From Lutibacter sp. Hel_I_33_5 (GTDB lineage Bacteria > Bacteroidota > Bacteroidia > Flavobacteriales > Flavobacteriaceae): a stretch of 64,000 bases of DNA. The translations under genes and the position numbers were made by a program. The stretch spans positions 2,333,501-2,397,500 of the forward strand of contig NZ_VISM01000001.1 of NCBI RefSeq assembly GCF_007827455.1. The letters run 5' to 3'. The notes below the pieces were generated by a model. It did no database searches. It saw nothing but the letters and a program-made list of their open reading frames with translations, and had not been told where the DNA came from. Within the stretch, counting starts at the first letter, position 1. The number at the start of each line of letters is the position of its first letter. Positions 1-6,406 of this stretch are shown here, one piece after another.

Positions 1-516
1 CCAATAATCATCTGCTTTATCTACGGCAGAATTATGCTGTATTAATACATCTTTTAATTCTGCATAATTCCAAGCATAATACACTTGCATTTTATTGACG
101 ATGGAGTCATATTTACCAAAATCTGTTATTTGAGAATTCTTAAATCTTTCATGAACAAAATTTTCTGTGTCAAAATTTACATAGAAAGTTTCAATCATAT
201 TTTCTAACGTATCAACTTGAATTGAATCGAAATTATTTGTTTGTAACGTTTTTATGTTTTGCTTGATAAAGTTTTCTGCTTTCGCTATTTCAAAATCAAA
301 ATGCTTGATGTTATACTCTAATTCGTATTTATAAGCAAGTATATAAGATTCTAGATTTGATTGATTTTTGCGATATTCATTCCAATTATTAATCTGTAAA
401 GCAATTAAAATACCAATAACAACCAGTACAATTTCTCCAATGGCGTATTTAAAATACTTAGATGTTTTATTTTGTTCTAGTAAAGATTTTCGAATATGTC
501 TAAAGAATTTAATCAT
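1..516 (-). CDS. DUF6090-family membrane protein, C-terminus cut by window edge
   Basis: Reading the minus strand from the ATG at 514-516 gives an open frame of 172 codons that runs off the window edge. It begins MIKFFRHIRKSLLEQN and then has one hydrophobic segment (about residues 23-45) of the form YAIGEIVLVVIGILIALQ followed by INNWNE. This is the N-terminal signature I associate with DUF6090, a Bacteroidota family of about 230-250 residues. The remainder is charged and helical. Its start overlaps the stop of the upstream paralogue by 8 bases, so it is the third member of a translationally coupled tandem. Function is unknown. Confidence 0.85.
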   Translation of the reverse strand, partial: MIKFFRHIRKSLLEQNKTSKYFKYAIGEIVLVVIGILIALQINNWNEYRKNQSNLESYILAYKYELEYNIKHFDFEIAKAENFIKQNIKTLQTNNFDSIQVDTLENMIETFYVNFDTENFVHERFKNSQITDFGKYDSIVNKMQVYYAWNYAELKDVLIQHNSAVDKADDYW

Positions 517-1237
517 TTTCTAATTTTTTATCTATTAATGAAATTATTTCTTCTCCTTTTGATTTAAATTCTACTAAATCTGGAATGTATTTTCCATATA
601 ATATATAGTGAATCATAGTTGCATAATTTCTATATCTAACATCTGTTAAAGCATATTCTATAAATTCATCTGACATTAAACCTTTACCTAAATTTGCAAA
701 CCACGGTTGTGAATCTGCTATAGGAATTAAAAATTGTTGTGTGTCTTTTTTTAATTCTTCTAAATCTACATGAATATCATTTACTAAATCATTATATAAA
801 GAATAAATAACTAAGGTTAAAGAATCTTTAGTAGTGTTGTTAATTTTATTATAATCTAGAAGTAAATTGATACCATTTTGCCTTATTTTTAAATCTGCAT
901 ACCCCATATTTACAGCCCAACATGTGCTACAATTTTTTAAATCTCTTTTTTTCCATGTTTGATTAATTATTGCTAAATAATCTTTTTCTAAAGGAATGCT
1001 TACTTCAATTACATTATCTATATTCTTAATATCTTCTTGTAAATCAGATTTAATTGATTTATAAATATTTTGTAGTGTATTTTGTTGGTTTCTTTTTTCA
1101 TTCAAATTATTAATCTGTAAGGCAATAAGAATTCCAATAACAACCAATACAATTTCTCCAATAGCATATTTTAAGTATTGAGTAGTTTTACCTTTGATTA
1201 AAAGGTTCTTACGAATTTTTCTAAAGAATTTAATCAT
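509..1237 (-). CDS. DUF6090-family membrane protein
   Basis: A 242-residue protein with a short basic N-terminus (MIKFFRKIRKNLL), one membrane span at about residues 25-43 (YAIGEIVLVVIGILIALQI), then a long charged domain, the DUF6090 layout. The N-terminal 45 residues are almost the same as those of both neighbours, while the C-terminal domain has diverged strongly. That suggests duplication with a fixed membrane anchor and a changing periplasmic or cytoplasmic part. It overlaps both neighbours by 8 bases. A CSTC pair near residues 103-106 is absent from the neighbours. No catalytic motif is visible and the function is unknown. Confidence 0.9.
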   Translation of the reverse strand: MIKFFRKIRKNLLIKGKTTQYLKYAIGEIVLVVIGILIALQINNLNEKRNQQNTLQNIYKSIKSDLQEDIKNIDNVIEVSIPLEKDYLAIINQTWKKRDLKNCSTCWAVNMGYADLKIRQNGINLLLDYNKINNTTKDSLTLVIYSLYNDLVNDIHVDLEELKKDTQQFLIPIADSQPWFANLGKGLMSDEFIEYALTDVRYRNYATMIHYILYGKYIPDLVEFKSKGEEIISLIDKKLEND

Positions 1238-1988
1238 CTTTTAAATGTTTTTCAATATCTCTTGTTAGATCATTTAAATATTTAATCCAACTTTTAAATT
1301 GGTGTTCATTTCTTGTATTTACTACTTGTAATGTAAAAAGAATATTATTGAATTTATTATTATTTACAAAAGCTTTTTTAGACGAATTTGTGCTAATCTT
1401 AGGAATTTTTAAAAAACTTAAGGAGTCTGTTATCTTGGTTGTATTTGCATGTTTAATTAAATAAGGAAAAAGATGTGAGTCTGTGTTTTTACGATATTCT
1501 GCAGCCAACTGTTTATATCCTTCATACACAAATTTTATCTCTAAAATTCTTTTCTTTAACTCCTCATTTTTTAACGACTTTAAAGAACCAGAATTTATTA
1601 AATCGTCTATGGTAGATTGTGTTGGATTGTAAGTTAAAATATTACCAAGACCCTGTATCATATTTGTTATTGATGAATCTTTTACTTTTTCAGTATTTTT
1701 TTGATTGAAATATGTTAAATAATAATTAGAAATTTTCATATCTTTTTGAGTCTGAAAAAGTGATGCACGTAACAATTGAGTGTTACTAACTAGCTCAGAA
1801 ACTAAAGATTCTAAATATATTTTATTTATATTTTTTTCAGTATTTTTTTCATTCCAATTATTTATTTGTAATGCAATTAAAATACCTATAACTACCAGAA
1901 CAATTTCGCCAAATGCATATAAAAAATAATTAGAAAACTTGTTTTCAGTCAACAGACGTCGTCTTATTTTTCGGAGGAATGTTAGCAT
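1230..1988 (-). CDS. DUF6090-family membrane protein
   Basis: A 252-residue protein, first gene of the minus-strand DUF6090 tandem. It has a basic N-terminus (MLTFLRKIRRRLL), one membrane span at about residues 25-43, the INNWNEKN signature, and a long helical charged region rich in Asn, Lys and Ser. Its stop overlaps the start of the next paralogue by 8 bases. The 126-base gap to the divergent hydrolase gene must hold its promoter, but I see no unambiguous TAnnTTTG box. The role is unknown; small anchored proteins of this family are commonly found in multiple copies per flavobacterial genome. Confidence 0.9.
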   Translation of the reverse strand: MLTFLRKIRRRLLTENKFSNYFLYAFGEIVLVVIGILIALQINNWNEKNTEKNINKIYLESLVSELVSNTQLLRASLFQTQKDMKISNYYLTYFNQKNTEKVKDSSITNMIQGLGNILTYNPTQSTIDDLINSGSLKSLKNEELKKRILEIKFVYEGYKQLAAEYRKNTDSHLFPYLIKHANTTKITDSLSFLKIPKISTNSSKKAFVNNNKFNNILFTLQVVNTRNEHQFKSWIKYLNDLTRDIEKHLKDD

Positions 1989-2114
1989 ATGTAGTTTGGT
2001 TGGTTATACTATAAGTAGTTAAAATATTAAAATGTTACAAAAAATGGGTAGGTTAAAGTTACATATTTTATTATTAATTAAATTTTGGTAGCTTAGTGGA
2101 AACTAAATAAATAT

Positions 2115-2984
2115 ATGAGTTGGACTTTTTATTTAATTATTTTTATTGCTTTAGTAGTAGTTATTAGTATTGTTGTTTACTTTTTTCAGGAACAATTTTT
2201 ATTCCATCCAGAAAAATTACCTCAAGATTTTCAGTTTCAATATCAAAATCAGAAAGTAAAAGAATATAATTTAGAAATTAAAAAAGGAGTAAATATTAAC
2301 GGACTTCTATTTAAATCTAAAGGAAAACCAAAAGGATTGGTTTATTATTTAAAAGGCAATTCTAAAAGTATTAAAGGTTGGGGAAAATTTGCAGTAGATT
2401 TTACATTGCATAACTATAATGTTTTAATGATCGATTATCGAGGTTTTGGAAAAAGTACTGGTAAAAAGAGTCAACAAGCCATGAAAGATGATGCATTGTT
2501 AGTTTATGATAAAATAAAAGAGGTAGTTAAAGAAGAAGATATTATTGTGTACGGACGTTCTTTAGGTACTGGTTTGGCTACAAAAGTTGCCTCCATGAAC
2601 AATCCAAAAATGTTAATATTAGCGTGTCCATATTTTAGTATGAGAAAGAATGTAAAACGATATCTACCATTTATTCCTTTAGGCTTGGTAATGCGCTATT
2701 CTATGCCAACGTATAAATGGATAAAATATGTAAAATGTCCAATCAAAATTATTCATGGAACGGATGATAAAGTGATTAAATTTAAATCTAGTTTACGTTT
2801 GGCAAAGATGAAACCCAAACAATCTAGATTGTATCCAATTATTGATGGTGGACATAAAAATTTGCATAATTTTGAAAGCTATCATACTGCGTTAGAAGAA
2901 ATATTAAACTCAGAAGGAAAATCAGAAATTGATAGGGAACATACCAGTATAGATTTTGTGAGAACCAAGCAAAAAAAGAAATGA
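2115..2984 (+). CDS. alpha/beta hydrolase (BEM46-like)
   Basis: A 289-residue protein with an N-terminal membrane span (about residues 5-24) that anchors an alpha/beta-hydrolase domain. The nucleophile elbow is YGRSLGTG with Ser as nucleophile. A likely acid is the Asp in HGTDDKV, and the likely catalytic His is in DGGHKNLHNF. The usual oxyanion-hole HG before the first strand turn reads KG here (YYLKGNSKS), whereas the downstream paralogue keeps HG (YFHGNKGS). The 3' end overlaps the next gene by 4 bases (ATGA), so the pair is cotranscribed. Substrate is unknown; family members act on esters, lipids or peptides. Confidence 0.88.
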   Translation: MSWTFYLIIFIALVVVISIVVYFFQEQFLFHPEKLPQDFQFQYQNQKVKEYNLEIKKGVNINGLLFKSKGKPKGLVYYLKGNSKSIKGWGKFAVDFTLHNYNVLMIDYRGFGKSTGKKSQQAMKDDALLVYDKIKEVVKEEDIIVYGRSLGTGLATKVASMNNPKMLILACPYFSMRKNVKRYLPFIPLGLVMRYSMPTYKWIKYVKCPIKIIHGTDDKVIKFKSSLRLAKMKPKQSRLYPIIDGGHKNLHNFESYHTALEEILNSEGKSEIDREHTSIDFVRTKQKKK

Positions 2985-3772
2985 TAAAAAAAGCGTTTCG
3001 TTTTTTAGTACTAATAATTTTATTGTTAATGATATTATCTTACGGATTTCAAGAGAAACTTATTTTTTTAAATGAAAAACTGCCACAAGATTTTCAATAT
3101 AGTTTTGTGGGTGATTTTGAGGAAGTCAATTTAAAAACGGAGGATAATAATACAATTAATGCGCTTCATTTTAAGGTTGAAAATCCAAAAGGAATCATTT
3201 TATATTTTCATGGAAACAAAGGGAGTTTAGAACGTTGGGGAAACATCGTTCAACCATATACAAATTATGGATATGATGTTTTTGTAATGGATTATAGAAG
3301 CTACGGTAAAAGTACAGGAGCTTTTAATGAAGCAAAAATGTATGATGATGCTATGTTGTGCTATCATCATGTAAAAAAACAATATTCTGAAGATAAGATT
3401 GTTCTTTACGGTCGTTCTTTAGGAACTACGTTTGCAACTTTTGTGGGTTCAAAAAACAATCCAAAACATATAATTTTAGAAGCTCCATTTTACAATTTAC
3501 ATGCAGCAGCAAACTATCAATTTAAAGTAGTTCCGAAATTTTTGTTTAAATATAAATTGCCTACAGATAAATTAATTAGAAATATAAAAAGTCCAATTAC
3601 ATTTTTTCATGGAACTAATGATAAAGTAACTTCACCAGAAGATTCTAAGAGGTTGATGAAATTGGTGCCGCACCAAGAAAATGAATTGGTGATTATCGAA
3701 AGTGCTGTACATGGAAACATTGGCGACTTCCAAATCTATAAAGATGTCTTAACTTCTATTTTAGAAAGATAA
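2981..3772 (+). CDS. alpha/beta hydrolase (BEM46-like), paralogue
   Basis: A 263-residue paralogue of the preceding gene, sharing the LPQDFQ segment after the membrane anchor and the same fold order. It has the HG oxyanion motif (ILYFHGNKGS), nucleophile elbow YGRSLGTT with Ser, an acid in HGTNDKV and a C-terminal His in ESAVHGNIGDF. The N-terminal span (about residues 5-22) suggests inner-membrane anchoring with the catalytic domain on one face of the membrane. The start is fixed by the ATGA overlap with the preceding stop. Having two unequal paralogues in one operon suggests different substrates or a dimer; this is inference. Confidence 0.9.
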   Translation: MIKKAFRFLVLIILLLMILSYGFQEKLIFLNEKLPQDFQYSFVGDFEEVNLKTEDNNTINALHFKVENPKGIILYFHGNKGSLERWGNIVQPYTNYGYDVFVMDYRSYGKSTGAFNEAKMYDDAMLCYHHVKKQYSEDKIVLYGRSLGTTFATFVGSKNNPKHIILEAPFYNLHAAANYQFKVVPKFLFKYKLPTDKLIRNIKSPITFFHGTNDKVTSPEDSKRLMKLVPHQENELVIIESAVHGNIGDFQIYKDVLTSILER

Positions 3773-3787
3773 ACATCTAAGAAAACG

Positions 3788-3795
3788 TATCTTTG
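3788..3795 (+). promoter_or_regulatory. -7 promoter box (TATCTTTG) for the helicase operon
   Basis: TATCTTTG matches the Bacteroidota -7 consensus TAnnTTTG and lies 17 bases before the ATG of the DEAD-box gene at 3813, giving a very short leader. I do not see a clear -33 element. It is placed in the 40-base gap between the hydrolase stop and the helicase start, which supports a separate transcription unit. Confidence 0.55.
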
Positions 3796-3812
3796 CAAAA
3801 ATATTTTTAAGC

Positions 3813-5168
3813 ATGTCAACTTTCCAAGAATTAGATTTATCTAACCAGCTTCAATATGCTATTGATGACTTGGGTTTTGTAAATCCTACACCGATACAGC
3901 AAGAATCTTTTTCTATTGTTAGGTCTGGGAAAGATGTTGTTGGAATTGCACAAACTGGAACTGGTAAAACATTTGCTTATATGTTGCCAATTCTTAGAGA
4001 TTTAAAATTTTTAAAAACGCAACATCCAAGAGTCTTGATTTTAGTACCAACACGTGAGTTGGTTTTACAAGTAGTTGATGAAATTGAAAAGCTTGCAAAA
4101 TATATTAATGTACGTGTATTAGGTGTTTATGGAGGAACAAATATCAATACTCAAAAACAAGCCATTGCACAAGGACAAGATATTATTGTAGCTACACCAG
4201 GTAGATTATACGATTTAGCATTGAGTAATGTTTTAAAGCTAAAAACCATCCAGAAGTTAGTGATTGATGAGGTAGATGTTATGCTAGATTTAGGATTCCG
4301 TTTTCAATTATTAAATATTTTTGATTTATTGCCAGCTAGAAGGCAAAATATTATGTTTTCTGCAACCATGACTTCAGATGTAAGTGATATGATTACAGAC
4401 TTCTTTAAAAACCCTAAAAAAGTCTCTATTGCTGTAAGTGGAACACCATTAGATAATATTGTACAAGAAAGTTATGATGTGCCTAACTTTTTTACAAAAG
4501 TGAATCTATTACATCATTTATTAAAGGATAAAGAAACGTATAGTAAAGTATTGATTTTTGTTGCTTATAAGCGTACTGCAGATTTATTATTTAGTCAGAT
4601 AGAAGAGGTTTTTGGTGATGAAGCTTGTGTAATTCATTCTAATAAAACACAGAATTATAGAATCCGTTCTATTCGTCAGTTTGATGAAGGAAAAAACAGA
4701 GTTTTAGTTGCTACAGATGTGATGGCTCGTGGTTTAGATTTTGATAATGTTTCGCATGTTGTTAATTTTGATACGCCAGATTTTCCAGAAAATTACATGC
4801 ACAGAATTGGTAGAACTGGTAGAGCAGAAAAAGAAGGGAAGTCGATCTTATTTTCAACAAAAAAAGAATTAGCTTTTAAAAGTGAATTAGAGGTGTTAAT
4901 GGATTATAAAATTCCGTTATTAGAACTTCCTGAAGAGGTCGAGATTTCTACGCAGCTTACAGAAGATGAACGACCAAAAGAAGATAGAGAGCAATCTAGA
5001 AATAGAACAGGTTTAGAATATGTTCCTGGCGCAGCATTTCATGAAAAGAGTGAGAAAAACAGTAAAACCAACCAAGGAGGTTCTTACCGAAGAGAAATTG
5101 CTAAGAAATATAAAAAGCCAAAAACTAGAGGCGATAAAAATTACAACAAACGTAATAAGAAGAAATAA
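3813..5168 (+). CDS. DEAD-box ATP-dependent RNA helicase (RhlE-like)
   Basis: A 451-residue RNA helicase with all core motifs in order: Q motif GFVNPTPIQQ (21-30), Walker A AQTGTGKT (46-53), PTREL, TPGRL, motif II as DEVD rather than DEAD (152-155), SAT (183-185), RGLDF and HRIGRTGR. After the RecA-like core comes a basic, low-complexity tail rich in Lys, Arg and Asn, typical of RhlE-type helicases and likely to bind RNA. Family role is unwinding of rRNA or mRNA structure in ribosome assembly and cold adaptation. The stop overlaps the next start by one base (TAATG). The DEVD variant is tolerated in some DEAD-box relatives. Confidence 0.95.
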   Translation: MSTFQELDLSNQLQYAIDDLGFVNPTPIQQESFSIVRSGKDVVGIAQTGTGKTFAYMLPILRDLKFLKTQHPRVLILVPTRELVLQVVDEIEKLAKYINVRVLGVYGGTNINTQKQAIAQGQDIIVATPGRLYDLALSNVLKLKTIQKLVIDEVDVMLDLGFRFQLLNIFDLLPARRQNIMFSATMTSDVSDMITDFFKNPKKVSIAVSGTPLDNIVQESYDVPNFFTKVNLLHHLLKDKETYSKVLIFVAYKRTADLLFSQIEEVFGDEACVIHSNKTQNYRIRSIRQFDEGKNRVLVATDVMARGLDFDNVSHVVNFDTPDFPENYMHRIGRTGRAEKEGKSILFSTKKELAFKSELEVLMDYKIPLLELPEEVEISTQLTEDERPKEDREQSRNRTGLEYVPGAAFHEKSEKNSKTNQGGSYRREIAKKYKKPKTRGDKNYNKRNKKK

Positions 5169-5533
5169 TGCAGGTTTTAACAGCTCAAGAGTTGCATAAT
5201 TTAGCCATGAATATTGTTGGGAAGAAACTACAAAAAATGGGTTATGAGTTTCAAGCAATCAATAGTCAGTTAAAAAGACATCCTCAGTTTGTATTATTTA
5301 AAAAAGGCGAACCTACTATTTTTGTTTTAGTCAAAGCAACTAATAATATTCAGAACCCAGAAGAATACGATGTCTTATGGATGGAAACTTTTAAAGAACA
5401 TGCCAAGAAACAAAACGCTAAAGTTTGGTTTGCTGGCGTTGGAATTGCCAATGCAGAGAGTGTAGAGTCTCCCGTTTTTAAAGACCAACCTTATTATATT
5501 GCTTTTGAAGATTTTTTGAAGGTGTTGGAATAA
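5168..5533 (+). CDS. conserved small protein of unknown function
   Basis: A 121-residue soluble protein beginning in the TAATG overlap with the helicase stop, so it is translationally coupled. It has no signal peptide or membrane span. An alternating strand/helix pattern with conserved-looking QLKRHPQFVLFKKGEPTIFV and a later AKVWFAGVGIANAE segment suggests a small alpha/beta fold. Proteins of this type in flavobacteria are often labelled subunit F of the Na+-translocating NADH-quinone reductase. I do not believe that label: it has no ferredoxin cysteines, FAD or NAD motifs and is far too short. A nuclease-like (PD-(D/E)XK-type) fold is possible but unproven. Confidence 0.8.
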   Translation: MQVLTAQELHNLAMNIVGKKLQKMGYEFQAINSQLKRHPQFVLFKKGEPTIFVLVKATNNIQNPEEYDVLWMETFKEHAKKQNAKVWFAGVGIANAESVESPVFKDQPYYIAFEDFLKVLE

Positions 5534-5557
5534 AATTAAATATTTTAATAAAAATAA

Positions 5558-5884
5558 ATGAACATAGAAAACGCGCAACAACAAGTAGATGATTGGATTA
5601 AAACTCATGGAGTTCGTTATTTTAATGAGCTAACCAATATGGCACAATTAACAGAAGAAGTTGGTGAAGTTGCCCGTATTATTGCTCGGAGATATGGCGA
5701 GCAAAGTGAGAAGGAATCAGATAAGAATAAAGATTTAGGTGAAGAATTAGCAGATGTACTATTTGTAGTTTTATGTTTAGCAAATCAGACAGGAGTTGAC
5801 TTACAAGATGCTTTTGAAAATAAACTTGATATAAAAACTAAGCGTGACCATGACCGTCATCATAACAATGAAAAATTAAAATAA
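5558..5884 (+). CDS. MazG-like nucleotide pyrophosphohydrolase
   Basis: A 108-residue all-helical protein with the MazG/dUTPase-superfamily metal site: TEEVGEVAR (an EExxE-type motif near residues 28-36) and GEELADVLF (an ExxD-type motif near residues 67-75). Members hydrolyse NTPs or dNTPs to monophosphates and pyrophosphate and act in nucleotide-pool cleaning. It is a single MazG domain rather than the tandem-domain Escherichia coli MazG. It sits 24 bases after the preceding gene and directly abuts the next (TAA followed by ATG), so it belongs to the helicase operon. Confidence 0.9.
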   Translation: MNIENAQQQVDDWIKTHGVRYFNELTNMAQLTEEVGEVARIIARRYGEQSEKESDKNKDLGEELADVLFVVLCLANQTGVDLQDAFENKLDIKTKRDHDRHHNNEKLK

Positions 5885-6133
5885 ATGAGTTTTTTAGAGA
5901 AAGTAAAGAATCCACAATTTTGGACTAATTTTACAAAAGTTACACTTCCTTTTTTTATAATTCTGAGTGTATTGATGTTGTTCTGGAAAAACTGGAGTGA
6001 GATTTTTTCAGGTGATTTTGAAACCATTTCAAAAATGAATTTTGAAAATGGTAAATGGAAACCTTTTTTTGGAATTAAAATCGTTTCCAGTGTTTTGTAT
6101 GGATTATACACTACTAATAAAAATATGAAGTAA
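5885..6133 (+). CDS. small inner-membrane protein, unknown
   Basis: An 82-residue protein with one strong membrane span (about residues 16-36: KVTLPFFIILSVLMLFW) and a weaker hydrophobic stretch near the C-terminus (FFGIKIVSSVLYGLY). Its ATG follows the mazG-like stop with no gap, marking it as the last gene of the helicase operon. No family is recognised with certainty. The region after it holds a palindromic repeat that could end transcription. Confidence 0.75.
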   Translation: MSFLEKVKNPQFWTNFTKVTLPFFIILSVLMLFWKNWSEIFSGDFETISKMNFENGKWKPFFGIKIVSSVLYGLYTTNKNMK

Positions 6134-6154
6134 AGAACTTTAATAAATAGTTAT

Positions 6155-6222
6155 GTCATTTCGAGCGAAGTCGAGAAATCTAAATGTAAAAACTAAGATA
6201 TTTCGACTGCGCTCAATGTGAC
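6155..6222. repeat. palindromic dispersed repeat, type A (68 bp)
   Basis: The left half reads GTCATTTCGAGCGAAGTCGA and the right half, reverse complemented, reads GTCACATTGAGCGCAGTCGA, giving an imperfect hairpin with GTCA/TGAC ends. It lies between two convergent genes and may also act as a bidirectional terminator. A related half-element is at 44023-44050. Repeats of this kind (GTCATTTCGAnnnAGTCGAG) are scattered in many Bacteroidota genomes and have no coding capacity. Confidence 0.75.
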
Positions 6223-6241
6223 AAAAAAATATACTAAAGAT

Positions 6242-6406
6242 TTAATCCAATTGAATTAAATCAATAGTACTGTCTTTCACTTTCTGATTTAATTCTTTTA
6301 CATCGTTTTTAAATAGCGAATTCAATTTTAGTAATTCATCATCAATTTGTTTTGTGATTTCGTTTTTAAAATCGATTGCTTGTTGTGTAGGCGCGTAATT
6401 TCCAAT
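6242..6406 (-). pseudogene. severed C-terminal tail of the BNR/VPS10-like protein
   Basis: Directly after the TGA at 6407-6409, the same reading frame stays open for 54 more codons to a TAA at 6242-6244. It encodes a helical tail starting IGNYAPTQQAIDFKNEI and containing DDELLKLNSLFKND. Exported glycosyl-hydrolase/VPS10-like proteins of this group normally end with such a NYAPTQQAI segment after the LGHLNSL motif, so this is the original C-terminus. The intervening TGA is therefore a nonsense mutation, a sequence error or a readthrough site. Confidence 0.75.

Noticed and set aside
5013-5258. 81-residue minus-strand frame
   Set aside because: It overlaps the helicase tail and the next gene in antisense; Lys-rich coding gives Phe-rich shadows.
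5168-5533. Annotation as NADH-quinone reductase subunit F
   Set aside because: The protein is 121 residues and lacks the ferredoxin, FAD and NAD motifs of NqrF.
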